A DNA stretch of 64,000 nt. Origin: Pedobacter sp. N36a (lineage in GTDB: Bacteria; Bacteroidota; Bacteroidia; Sphingobacteriales; Sphingobacteriaceae). The stretch spans positions 62,001-126,000 of the forward strand of contig NZ_JACSZW010000011.1 in the NCBI RefSeq assembly GCF_014472395.1, written 5' to 3'. A model generated the notes under the pieces. That model was not told the origin of the DNA. It searched no databases and saw nothing but the letters and a program-made list of their open reading frames with translations. How positions within the stretch are numbered: the first letter of the stretch is position 1; every line of letters begins with the position of its first letter. Made by a program: the position numbers and the translations under genes. This document shows, one piece after another, positions 36,647 to 44,638 of this stretch.

Positions 36647-37711
36647 ATGCCTAAAGAAACTGCTAAAATCTTAGTAATCCGTTTCTCAGCAATGGGGGAT
36701 GTCGCTATGACTGCCCCCATTCTAAAAGAATTCAGCGAACATTATCCTTCACATCAGCTGCTGATGGTCAGCAGGCCTTTCTTTACACCTTTTTTTAACG
36801 ACATAGCGCAGCTGAGTTTTCATCCTTTTGATCCTAAAGGAACACACAAAGGCTTTTTCGGACTGATAAAACTTTTCCGGGAATTGAACAGACAGGACAT
36901 TACCGCAATTGCTGATTTACACAGCAACCTGAGGAGCAAAATATTATGTTTCCTTTTCCTGTTAAAAGGAATCAAATCTGTATCTGTCGACAAAGGAAGA
37001 AAAGAGAAAGCCGCATTAACCCGCAAAGCCGATAAAATTTTCATTCCTCTTGAATTGACGGTTGCACGTTATGCAAAGGTATTCCAAAAATTAGGCTTCC
37101 CTTTTACGCTTTCCAACACTTTGAAAGAACGTCATCCAGCACCATTAAAAAACCTGCTTTTCCCAGAGAAAACACAGAAGTGGATTGGCGTAAGCCCGTT
37201 TGCCCAGCATTTACAAAAGGTTTACCCCTTGCACAAAATGGAAAATGTGGTTCGTGAACTCGCAAATTTGGGCCACCACCTGTTTATTTTTGGCGGATCC
37301 CCAGAAGAAGAAGCAACCGCCAATAGCTGGGCTGCTCAACATGAAAATATTACTTCTCTGGTGCGGAAAGTTAAGCTGGATGAAGAATTAAATTTGATAT
37401 CCAACCTGGATGTGATGCTCAGTATGGATTCCTCGGGAATGCACCTGGCTTCTCTAAAAAATATCCCTGTAGTCTCTGTTTGGGGTGCTACACATCCTTA
37501 TGCCGGATTTTTAGGCTACGGACAATCGATAAATGACGCAGTACAAATCGATTTGTATTGTCGCCCATGTGCTGTTTATGGGAATATTCCATGCTACAGA
37601 GGTGATTTTGCCTGCATGAACAATTTAACTGAATCAACTGTTATAAATAGTGTTTTAAATAAACTAATTCATGGGCAAGCAACTTCTATTGATAAGACAC
37701 GGAAAATCTGA
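36647..37711 (+). CDS. Glycosyltransferase family 9 (heptosyltransferase-like)
   Basis: 354 residues. N-terminal ILVIRFSAMGDVAMTAPILKEF is typical of GT9 (ADP-heptose:LPS heptosyltransferases); the C-terminal domain has GVSPFAQHLQKVYPL, IFGGSPEEE, and SMDSSGMHLASLKNIPVVSVWGAT. It probably adds a sugar to the LPS core at the inner face of the membrane. It overlaps the next gene (SixA-like) by 41 bases, and follows DUF4254. Confidence 0.88.
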   Translation: MPKETAKILVIRFSAMGDVAMTAPILKEFSEHYPSHQLLMVSRPFFTPFFNDIAQLSFHPFDPKGTHKGFFGLIKLFRELNRQDITAIADLHSNLRSKILCFLFLLKGIKSVSVDKGRKEKAALTRKADKIFIPLELTVARYAKVFQKLGFPFTLSNTLKERHPAPLKNLLFPEKTQKWIGVSPFAQHLQKVYPLHKMENVVRELANLGHHLFIFGGSPEEEATANSWAAQHENITSLVRKVKLDEELNLISNLDVMLSMDSSGMHLASLKNIPVVSVWGATHPYAGFLGYGQSINDAVQIDLYCRPCAVYGNIPCYRGDFACMNNLTESTVINSVLNKLIHGQATSIDKTRKI

Positions 37712-38174
37712 TTGGGGAAATAGCCATATTTCCGATTTTGATAGACCATTAAATGCCCGAGGGCTCAGAAATGCGCCTGAAATGGCGGACAGAATATTAA
37801 AAAAAGACCAGGTTCCTCAGTTATTGGTGAGTAGTCCGGCTGTTCGCGCACTGACTACCGCAAAGTATTTTGCCGAGGTTTGGAACAGACCCTTGACGCA
37901 GATTCAGGAAGAAACATCAATTTATGAAGCCAATGTGATGGCATTGCTGAATGTGCTGAATAAGCTGAGCGACAAATATGATACAGCAGCCTTATTCGGT
38001 CACAATCCGGGACTTACAGAATTCGCTAATTACCTGAGTAATGCGAACCTCTATAATATCCCTACCTGTGGTACAGTGCTTATTGAGTTTCCATTTGAAA
38101 AATGGGCACAGATAAGCCACCATACCGGTAATTTATTAGCTTTTGACTTTCCTAAAAGTGCTGAGGAAGACTAA
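37671..38174 (+). CDS. SixA-like histidine phosphatase
   Basis: 167 residues. Histidine phosphatase fold with RHGKSDWG (catalytic His of the RHG motif) at the start, SSPAVRALTTAKYFA, and the second catalytic His in ALFGHNPGLTEFANYL. Close to SixA, which dephosphorylates phosphohistidine on Hpt-type proteins. The 41-bp overlap with the GT9 gene indicates co-transcription. It ends 4 bases inside the convergent amn gene. Confidence 0.88.
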   Translation: MGKQLLLIRHGKSDWGNSHISDFDRPLNARGLRNAPEMADRILKKDQVPQLLVSSPAVRALTTAKYFAEVWNRPLTQIQEETSIYEANVMALLNVLNKLSDKYDTAALFGHNPGLTEFANYLSNANLYNIPTCGTVLIEFPFEKWAQISHHTGNLLAFDFPKSAEED

Positions 38175-39034
38175 AAATGCAAGTGCTTCACTGTTAAGCC
38201 ATTATTAATCAACTGCTTTAAGGAGTCAATTCCAATTCTTAAATGCGTATCCACATAATTGCTGGTTACTGAGCTATCGCTTTCTGCTGTTTTCACTCCT
38301 TCAGGAATCATTGGCTGATCAGAAACCAGCAGTAATGCTCCGGTAGGAATTTTATTGGCAAATCCTGTGGTGAAAATCGTAGCAGTTTCCATATCCACAG
38401 CCATCGCACGTAATGTTTTTAAATACTTTTTAAACGCTTTATCATGCTCCCAAACCCTGCGGTTAGTGGTATAACATGTTCCGGTCCAGTAATCTCTGGA
38501 ATGGTCACGAATGGTGGTAGAGATCGCTTTCTGCAAGGCGAAGGCCGGTAACGCTGGCACTTCAGCAGGCAGGTAATCATTAGAAGTACCCTCTCCTCTG
38601 ATCGCCGCAATTGGTAAGATCAAATCACCCAATTGGTTTTTCTTTTTCAAACCACCGCATTTTCCTAAAAACAACACTGCTTTAGGCTCGATTGCAGTTA
38701 GTAAATCCATCATGGTCGCTGCCATCGGACTTCCCATTCCAAAATTGATAATGGTGATCCCATCAGCAGTTACACTCTGCATCGGTTTATCTAGGCCCAT
38801 AATAGGTGCATCACCATGCCATTCAGAAAACATCTGTACGTATTTGCTGAAATTGGTCAATAAGACGTATTGTCCAAAATCTTCTAATGCCCTACCTGTA
38901 TATCTCGGAAGCCAGTTTTTAACGATATCACCTTTAGATTTCAAACCAGATTTTACGGGAGTTTCTACCTCTTTGACTTTCTTTACTTTTTTACCCTGTT
39001 GTCCGTCTTTGTTTACTTCTAATTCTTCGTTCAT
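38171..39034 (-). CDS. amn: AMP nucleosidase
   Basis: 287 residues, the short Bacteroidota form lacking the large N-terminal domain of E. coli Amn. Phosphorylase-like core with INFGMGSPMAATMMDLL, FLGKCGGL, and MAVDMETATIFTTGFAN. Hydrolyses AMP to adenine and ribose 5-phosphate. A Lys-rich N-terminal 30 residues (KKVKKVKEVE) precede the core. Monocistronic, convergent with the SixA-like gene. Confidence 0.92.
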   Translation of the reverse strand: MNEELEVNKDGQQGKKVKKVKEVETPVKSGLKSKGDIVKNWLPRYTGRALEDFGQYVLLTNFSKYVQMFSEWHGDAPIMGLDKPMQSVTADGITIINFGMGSPMAATMMDLLTAIEPKAVLFLGKCGGLKKKNQLGDLILPIAAIRGEGTSNDYLPAEVPALPAFALQKAISTTIRDHSRDYWTGTCYTTNRRVWEHDKAFKKYLKTLRAMAVDMETATIFTTGFANKIPTGALLLVSDQPMIPEGVKTAESDSSVTSNYVDTHLRIGIDSLKQLINNGLTVKHLHF

Positions 39035-39123
39035 ATATCTCCTTTTTCTAGTATAGTTGTATTCATATTTTATTGCCGCAAGGAACTTGTCACGGTTTAT
39101 TTCAAATCCTAAAATAACAAGTT

Positions 39124-39150
39124 AAAAAAAATCCCCGTAAAACGGGGATT
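39124..39150 (-). terminator. Terminator of the clpP-clpX operon
   Basis: Perfect 9-bp stem AATCCCCGT/ACGGGGATT, 3-nt loop; on the minus strand a T7 run follows. Confidence 0.9.
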
Positions 39151-39157
39151 AAATTAT

Positions 39158-40399
39158 TTAGGCAGCTTTCAGCTTTTTAAAATCAGCCTTCTCAAATTTC
39201 TCCAGCGCGTATTCGAGCGTAATGCTCAACTCCTTAATGCTAGGATCGGAAGGGATGTCAAACATGGCATCCAGCATAATTGCTTCACAGATGGATCGCA
39301 AGCCCCTTGCACCCAATTTGTATTCCATTGCTTTATCTACGATGAAGTCTAAAACATCATCTTCGAAAGTCAATTTCACACCTTCAAATTCAAACAATTT
39401 CACGTACTGACGGAACAAAGAGTTCTTCGGTTCAGTCAGGATGTTACGCAATGCTGCCTTATCTAAAGGATTCAGGTGGGTTAATACGGGTACACGACCA
39501 ATTAGTTCAGGAATCAGACCAAAAGATTTTAAATCCTGAGGTGTGATGTATTTATAAAGGTTTTTAAGGTCTAATTCTTCTTCGTCCTTTTTCACTTTAT
39601 AACCTACTGCCTGTGTACGCAACCTATTCGCGATTTTGCGTTCGATACCATCGAAAGCTCCACCACAGATGAATAAAATATTGTTCGTATTCACAGGAAT
39701 CATTTTCTGATCCGGGTGTTTACGTCCGCCCTGAGGTGGAACATTCACTATAGTCCCCTCTAAGATCTTCAATAAAGCCTGTTGTACGCCTTCTCCCGAT
39801 ACATCTCTGGTAATAGAAGGGTTATCGCTCTTACGCGCCACCTTATCCACCTCGTCAATGTAAACGATACCACGTTCTGCTGAGGCCACATCGTAATCCG
39901 CAGCCTGCAATAAACGCGTTAGGATACTTTCCACATCCTCGCCAACGTATCCGGCTTCGGTTAATACCGTCGCATCACAAATACAGAAAGGAACGTGTAA
40001 GATCTTCGCAATAGTTTTTGCCAATAAGGTCTTTCCAGTTCCGGTTTCCCCAACCAGCATGATGTTTGATTTCTCAATCTCCACCTCATCTGCCTGGTCT
40101 ACCGATTGACCCAATCTCTTATAGTGGTTATATACCGCTACAGAAAGTACTTTCTTGGCATCATCCTGACCGATTACGTATTGGTCAATATGCGCTTTGA
40201 TTTCCATTGGTTTCAATAAGGTAATCGAGGTATCCATTGGTTTCCCTTTTTTGCTTCCCAGTTCCTGAGCCAGTAACTGATTGGCTTGAGTTACACATTT
40301 ATCGCAAATGTAGGCATCAAGACCTTCAATAAGCATTAAAGTATCCTGCTTACCTGATCCGCAAAAAGAGCAACGGGATTCTTTATTTTGTTTCGCCAT
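39158..40399 (-). CDS. clpX: ATP-dependent Clp protease ATP-binding subunit ClpX
   Basis: 413 residues from ATG 40399; an in-frame ATG at 40435 would add 12 residues inside clpP and lacks family similarity, so I prefer the inner one. Zinc-binding CSFC...CDKC at the N terminus, Walker A GETGTGKT, pore motif GYVGEDVES, Walker B YIDEVDK, the RKH loop in GGRKHPDQ, and sensor 2 LGARGLRS. ClpX unfolds substrates for ClpP. The IGF contact loop reads VGY. Start overlaps the clpP end by 17 bases. Confidence 0.95.
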   Translation of the reverse strand: MAKQNKESRCSFCGSGKQDTLMLIEGLDAYICDKCVTQANQLLAQELGSKKGKPMDTSITLLKPMEIKAHIDQYVIGQDDAKKVLSVAVYNHYKRLGQSVDQADEVEIEKSNIMLVGETGTGKTLLAKTIAKILHVPFCICDATVLTEAGYVGEDVESILTRLLQAADYDVASAERGIVYIDEVDKVARKSDNPSITRDVSGEGVQQALLKILEGTIVNVPPQGGRKHPDQKMIPVNTNNILFICGGAFDGIERKIANRLRTQAVGYKVKKDEEELDLKNLYKYITPQDLKSFGLIPELIGRVPVLTHLNPLDKAALRNILTEPKNSLFRQYVKLFEFEGVKLTFEDDVLDFIVDKAMEYKLGARGLRSICEAIMLDAMFDIPSDPSIKELSITLEYALEKFEKADFKKLKAA

Positions 40400-41093
40400 T
40401 TTTTTCTTTGTTATTCGCTCCCAGCACTTCATCAATCATTCCAAAGCCTTTGGCTTCATCAGCTTTCATCCAGTAATCACGGTCTGAAGCTTTTTCTACC
40501 CATTCGTAATCTTGTCCGGAGTGGTTAGAAATGATATCATATAATTCTTTTTTCAGTTTCAACATTTCTCTCAGGTTGATCTCCATATCTGAAGCAACAC
40601 CTTGAGCACCGCCTGAGGGCTGGTGGATCATCACACGTGAGTGTGGCAATGCAGCACGTTTTCCTTTAGCACCTGCAACAAGTAATACAGCGCCCATAGA
40701 GGCAGCCATACCAGTACAGATCGTCGCCACATCTGGTGTGATGTATTGCATCGTATCATAGATACCTAATCCTGCATATACAGAACCACCTGGTGAATTG
40801 ATATAAATCTGAATGTCTCTATTGTTATCGGTAGACTGTAAAAACAGTAATTGTGCTTGTATAATGTTTGCGTTACCATCATAGATCGCATCACCTAAAA
40901 ATATGATACGGTCCATCATTAAACGTGAAAACACATCCATTTGTGCCACGTTAAGCTGACGCTCTTCAATAATATAAGGAGTCATACTTTTTGGAGAGTT
41001 ATTGGTAGCACCAATAAAACGATCCACGTTTAAACCATTAATACGATGGTGTTTAACAGCGTATTTTCTAAATTCGTCTTTGTCTATTTTCAT
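40383..41093 (-). CDS. clpP: ATP-dependent Clp protease proteolytic subunit
   Basis: 236 residues, about 25 longer at the N terminus than E. coli ClpP after processing; MTPYIIEE begins the conserved part. Catalytic triad: S132 in GMAASMGA, His in MIHQPSGG, Asp in ASDRDYWM. The serine protease forms two heptameric rings and works with ClpX, encoded immediately downstream. Upstream is tig, in the same direction (175 nt gap). Confidence 0.96.
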   Translation of the reverse strand: MKIDKDEFRKYAVKHHRINGLNVDRFIGATNNSPKSMTPYIIEERQLNVAQMDVFSRLMMDRIIFLGDAIYDGNANIIQAQLLFLQSTDNNRDIQIYINSPGGSVYAGLGIYDTMQYITPDVATICTGMAASMGAVLLVAGAKGKRAALPHSRVMIHQPSGGAQGVASDMEINLREMLKLKKELYDIISNHSGQDYEWVEKASDRDYWMKADEAKGFGMIDEVLGANNKEKNGETK

Positions 41094-41201
41094 CAGTATG
41101 TCTATTTTATATTTAATTCTACCCTTCTAATTTCACCAAATTAGCAAAACTAAATGGGTAAATTATTGTGGTATTGTAAAATTCTGTAATGTCTTTATAT
41201 A

Positions 41202-41232
41202 AATAAGGCGGCCTTAATAAAGCCGCCTTATT
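41202..41232 (-). terminator. Probable terminator between tig and clpP
   Basis: Perfect 11-bp stem AATAAGGCGGC/GCCGCCTTATT with a 9-nt loop. On the minus strand it is followed by TTATTTATA, a weak T run, so some readthrough into clpP-clpX is possible. Confidence 0.6.
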
Positions 41233-41268
41233 CTAATATCGATTAAAGTATCTGGTTTTTACCCCGGA

Positions 41269-42615
41269 TTACTTCATTTCGATGAATTTATTATAAGCTA
41301 TTTCTTTTTCTTCAATAGTAGCTACAGATTTGATGTATTCAAAAACTTTAATTGCTTTTACTTCATCAAAAATACGGTTTGCATTGTCTTTCTCTTTCAA
41401 GAAAGTAGCCGTATACTGTGCCAATTGATCTTCTGGCATTGGGCTTGGGCTATACATTCTAAACTGTGCATCTAAACGTTGTTTAGCAGTTTGGAATACA
41501 TCCTCATATTTGATTTCGATGCTATTGTCTTTAATTAATTTGTTTTCAATTAAAGTCCATTTCAGGTTTTTAGCGAAATCATCATATCCTTCAGCCAATT
41601 CCGCGTCAGTTAGTTTTTCGTTAGTTGCTTTTAACCACTTACGTAAAAACTCATCTGGCAATTCCATTTTCACAGATTCAGTTAGTTTCGTGTAGATGTC
41701 ATTCTGCAATTTGCGATCTGCATCCTGCTGGAACATTCCTTCTACTTCTTCTGTGATTTTAGCCCTAAAGCCAGCCTCATCAGTTACCACACCTTCACCA
41801 AATAATTTATCAAAGAACTCTTGATTTAAATCAGATTCCTCTAAACGGTTTACATTTTTAACCGTTACCTGGAATTTCGATTTTACTTCTTTAGCTTCTT
41901 CTTCAGGAATGTTTAACAATTTGGCAATGATCACCTCATTGTTATCAAACGCTTTCTGAACATCTAATTCCACAACATCGTCTTTTTTCAAACCAACTAA
42001 GGTTTTCAAAATCTTTTTATCAGTTACCTGATCTAAACGAATAGATCCAGTACTGGTGATGCCACCTTCAAAAACTGAACCATCAGCAGAAAGTTGTGCT
42101 AAATCGGCATAAAGGACGTCATCTTCTGCCGAAACTTCAGGGTTTGTCATTTTGCCATAGCTTCTTCTGATATTTTTGATACGTGAAGCCAATGTTTCAG
42201 CATCTGCTTTAACTACGTATTGTGTAAATTTATCTTTAGCTGTGATTTTTACCTCTACTGCTGGTGCCAAACCTAATTCATAGTCAAACTCGAATTCATC
42301 AGTACCATCCCATTTGTATTCTTTAGTATCATCCATGATTGGTAATGGCTGACCAAGAACTTCCACTTTATTATCTGCAAGGTGCTTGCTTAAAGTTTCG
42401 CTCAATAGGGTATTGATTTCTTCCACTAAAATGTTTCTGCCGAACATTTTCTTAATATGTGCTGCAGGAACCATTCCTTTACGAAAACCAGGAAGGTTTG
42501 ATTTTTTAGCTTGTTCTCTTATAGATTTATCAACCTTTTCAGTATAATCTTCAGGTGAAATCTTAATTTTTACAACCGCGTTTAAGTCGTTAATTTTTTC
42601 CTGTGTAATGTTCAT
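41269..42615 (-). CDS. tig: Trigger factor
   Basis: 448 residues. N-terminal ribosome-binding domain with the GFRKGMVP signature (LPGFRKGMVPAAHIKKMFG), a central PPIase-like domain, and a helical C-terminal chaperone domain. Trigger factor receives nascent chains at the exit tunnel. The tig-clpP-clpX order is the common bacterial one. Its leader carries the relic of a tRNA-Leu unit. Confidence 0.95.
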   Translation of the reverse strand: MNITQEKINDLNAVVKIKISPEDYTEKVDKSIREQAKKSNLPGFRKGMVPAAHIKKMFGRNILVEEINTLLSETLSKHLADNKVEVLGQPLPIMDDTKEYKWDGTDEFEFDYELGLAPAVEVKITAKDKFTQYVVKADAETLASRIKNIRRSYGKMTNPEVSAEDDVLYADLAQLSADGSVFEGGITSTGSIRLDQVTDKKILKTLVGLKKDDVVELDVQKAFDNNEVIIAKLLNIPEEEAKEVKSKFQVTVKNVNRLEESDLNQEFFDKLFGEGVVTDEAGFRAKITEEVEGMFQQDADRKLQNDIYTKLTESVKMELPDEFLRKWLKATNEKLTDAELAEGYDDFAKNLKWTLIENKLIKDNSIEIKYEDVFQTAKQRLDAQFRMYSPSPMPEDQLAQYTATFLKEKDNANRIFDEVKAIKVFEYIKSVATIEEKEIAYNKFIEMK

Positions 42616-42649
42616 CTTTCTGAATCAATAATTATTAATGTCTATATAC

Positions 42650-42673
42650 AAAAAATCCCCCGTGTTCCGGAGG
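42650..42673 (-). terminator. Terminator-like hairpin in the tig leader
   Basis: Minus-strand stem CCTCCG/CGGGGG (one T-G pair), loop of 5 nt, followed by ATTTTTTG. It lies 10 nt behind the relic tRNA 3' end, matching the position of terminators behind the intact tRNA-Leu(TAG) genes. Confidence 0.6.
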
Positions 42674-42682
42674 AACTTTTAT

Positions 42683-42740
42683 TGCGGAAGAATTGACTCC
42701 AATCCACCGCTCAAATTTCCCTTTCGAGGGCGCAAATATA
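42683..42740 (-). pseudogene. Relic of a third tRNA-Leu(TAG) unit
   Basis: 42683-42699 matches the 3' end of the tRNA-Leu(TAG) genes (15 of 17 positions); 42719-42740 matches their leader and promoter (CCC...GGG hairpin then TATATTTG). Only about 24 nt of the 82-nt tRNA body remain. No functional fold is possible. Confidence 0.6.
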
Positions 42741-42760
42741 TTCTTTTTTGTTGATTTCAA
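42733..42760 (-). promoter_or_regulatory. Former tRNA promoter now facing tig
   Basis: TATATTTG at 42740-42733 with TTG at 42760-42758, 17 bp apart, on the minus strand. It may now drive tig with a leader of about 110 nt. Confidence 0.5.
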
Positions 42761-42912
42761 AGCCTATAATTGAAAATATTACGCTACTGAGTATCTGAAT
42801 CTCAGCGCCCCAAAGGTTAAATAAACAGGCAATATACCGCAGTAAAAACCTACCTTCATTTGCACCTTCAATGACAACCTGCTTGCAGCTTCATTTTCTG
42901 CACATCATTAAG

Positions 42913-42934
42913 TTTAACCGGAAGAACGGTTAAA
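42913..42934. repeat. 8-bp inverted repeat in the gap upstream of tig
   Basis: TTTAACCG and CGGTTAAA with a 6-nt spacer. The surrounding stretch 42741-43022 holds no gene I can support; a frame read there is a shadow of the tRNA. Confidence 0.35.
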
Positions 42935-43022
42935 AAATAGAAAACAGACCAGTAAAATGATTGGATATTAGTGCTATGCTCAGCGCCGATGAAGAAAAAA
43001 GCTTTCAAAATTAGCTGAAAAT

Positions 43023-43060
43023 AAAAAAGGTGATCGCTTTTGCAAGTTATCACCTTTTTT
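43023..43060 (-). terminator. Terminator of the first tRNA-Leu(TAG)
   Basis: Stem AAAAAGGTGAT/ATCACCTTTTT flanked by T on both strands, so it may work in both directions. Confidence 0.8.
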
Positions 43061-43061
43061 G

Positions 43062-43143
43062 TGCGGAAGAAGGGACTCGAACCCCCACGCCGTGAAGCGC
43101 CAGATCCTAAGTCTGGTGCGGCTACCAATTACGCCACTTCCGC
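43062..43143 (-). tRNA. tRNA-Leu(TAG), promoter-distal copy next to tig
   Basis: 82-nt class II tRNA: acceptor GCGGAAG/CTTCCGC, anticodon stem CCAGA/TCTGG with loop CTTAGGA (anticodon TAG), T-loop TTCGAGT, discriminator A. Identical to the copy at 43564. Confidence 0.96.
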
Positions 43144-43169
43144 AGTTAGGACATTCCCTTTCGGGATTG

Positions 43170-43177
43170 CAAAGATA
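43170..43177 (-). promoter_or_regulatory. -7 box of tRNA-Leu(TAG) at 43062
   Basis: TATCTTTG (perfect TAnnTTTG) 26 nt before the tRNA, followed by the leader hairpin CCCGAAAGGG. No clear TTG at -33. Confidence 0.65.
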
Positions 43178-43393
43178 GAATAGTTTTTTAAAAACACATA
43201 AATATTTTAAATAAAAAATATGTTTTTTCGATCCCCAATAAGCAGCCTTTCTTTTTACCTCAAATAATCAGGCATTTAGCTAATCAATCATTCCTGATCG
43301 GGGCCACAAATAAAGGACAAATGAATAGACCTGTCCTGAGCCGTATTTACCCAAGCTCTACTAAGTTGTTAAAAGAGCTCTGGCAGCGTCTTG

Positions 43394-43426
43394 GGCCCTA
43401 GCAGGACCCTACCAGCCCCCTACTAG
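43394..43426. repeat. Three 11-bp imperfect tandem repeats
   Basis: GGCCCTAGCAG, GACCCTACCAG and CCCCCTACTAG in direct succession, consensus nnCCCTAnnAG. GC-rich against an AT-rich background. The rest of the 420-bp gap 43144-43563 holds no gene. Confidence 0.65.
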
Positions 43427-43521
43427 AACTCAGCCAGGGCTTTAAAAGGATAGCGCACAAACACCACATGCCATCACCTGACAGCAACGTCCTGAGGTGG
43501 AAAAAAACTGAAATTTTTGGA

Positions 43522-43548
43522 TAAAAAAAAACAGCCCTTTCGGGGCTG
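43522..43548 (-). terminator. Terminator of the second tRNA-Leu(TAG)
   Basis: Minus-strand stem CAGCCC/GGGCTG with a CGAAA-type loop, followed by nine or more T. Confidence 0.88.
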
Positions 43549-43563
43549 ATTTTTCAAATGTGG

Positions 43564-43645
43564 TGCGGAAGAAGGGACTCGAACCCCCACGCCGTGAAGC
43601 GCCAGATCCTAAGTCTGGTGCGGCTACCAATTACGCCACTTCCGC
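43564..43645 (-). tRNA. tRNA-Leu(TAG), second copy
   Basis: Identical to 43062-43143 over 82 nt, with the same leader and promoter spacing (26 nt). Confidence 0.96.
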
Positions 43646-43671
43646 AATTAGGATGTTCCCTTTCGGGATTG

Positions 43672-43679
43672 CAAATATA
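43672..43679 (-). promoter_or_regulatory. -7 box of tRNA-Leu(TAG) at 43564
   Basis: TATATTTG, perfect TAnnTTTG, 26 nt before the tRNA and followed by CCCGAAAGGG. Confidence 0.65.
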
Positions 43680-43809
43680 GATATTGTTTTTATACTTAAA
43701 AACTCTTTTTCAATTATTCAGCGGCACTTTAGCTAACCTATTGATCTTGCAGGATTTAATTTTCAATCTTTTTTTCAGCCCCTTAAAATCAACACTAAAA
43801 ACAACGGAT

Positions 43810-44607
43810 TTAGTACAATTCTTTCTGCAATTGAAATAAATATTGAACCGCTTTTACCAATCTGCTGCCATACCAGGAGAACATTTCACCATCCACCAGC
43901 ATCACTTTTGCATTCGGTAATGCCTGTCTGATTTCTTCCAGATGTTTTTCTTTAAAAGGATAAGGTTCTGAGGATAGAAACACCAGATCTGGATTCAGCC
44001 CTGCGAGTGTTTCCAAATCCATTTCGGGATAACGGTTTTCTTTAACCACATTGTTCAGGCCATTCATAGCCAGCATCTGATTGATAAACGTGTTTCTTCC
44101 AGCCAGCATATAAGGTCCCTTCCAAATCAGGTAAGCCACTGATTTATTCAGGCCATTTTGCAAAGTTAAAGTTTGCAGATCATTGAATCCAGCGGTAATC
44201 AGGTGATGAAGATACGCAGATTCGGGCTGCCGATCTACCAGCACTCCTATTTCTGTAATCGTTCTTTTCGCCCCATCTAAATCATGAATATCGCTCATCC
44301 ATACCGGAAATTCGACCATTAATTCTTCAATCTGCCCCTGTTCATTCTCTTCCTTATTTCCAATGATCAGATCAGGTTTCAAACTCCTGATCAGCTCCAT
44401 ATTTAGTTTCTTGGTACCGCCAATTTTAGTCTTTTCTTTAAACTTGGCCTCCGGATGAATACAGAATTTGGTAATCCCAATCACTTCTGTATCCAGTCCC
44501 AGCTCAAACAATAATTCGGTCTGAGATGGGACTAGTGAGATGATCCTTTTTGGCGGATAATTAACATTTATACTGCGATTAAGCTGATCTGTAAAACGAC
44601 GTTGCAT
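43810..44607 (-). CDS. Cytoplasmic-looking BtuF-like helical-backbone metal receptor
   Basis: 265 residues of the class III periplasmic-binding fold: PPKRIISLVPSQTELLFELGLDTEVIGIT at the start, KPDLIIGNKEENE in the middle, NPDLVFLSSEPYPF and the linking helix. Relatives (BtuF, FhuD types) bind cobalamin, haem or siderophores for ABC import. There is no signal peptide or lipobox; the protein starts MQRRFTDQLNRSINV. So it may not be a transport receptor. It lies 31 nt after permease 5 in the same direction and may be the last gene of the export operon. Ligand unknown. Confidence 0.75.
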   Translation of the reverse strand: MQRRFTDQLNRSINVNYPPKRIISLVPSQTELLFELGLDTEVIGITKFCIHPEAKFKEKTKIGGTKKLNMELIRSLKPDLIIGNKEENEQGQIEELMVEFPVWMSDIHDLDGAKRTITEIGVLVDRQPESAYLHHLITAGFNDLQTLTLQNGLNKSVAYLIWKGPYMLAGRNTFINQMLAMNGLNNVVKENRYPEMDLETLAGLNPDLVFLSSEPYPFKEKHLEEIRQALPNAKVMLVDGEMFSWYGSRLVKAVQYLFQLQKELY

Positions 44608-44638
44608 CCCACAAAGATACGTGTCATTCCCTAAAATT

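Noticed and set aside
42868..43128. Minus-strand frame beginning MVAAPDLGSGASRRGGSSPF
   Set aside because: It is a translation through the tRNA-Leu(TAG) gene; the same peptide start recurs at 43442-43630 because the tRNA is duplicated.
43442..43630. Second minus-strand frame with the same peptide start
   Set aside because: Shadow of the second tRNA-Leu(TAG) copy and its terminator.
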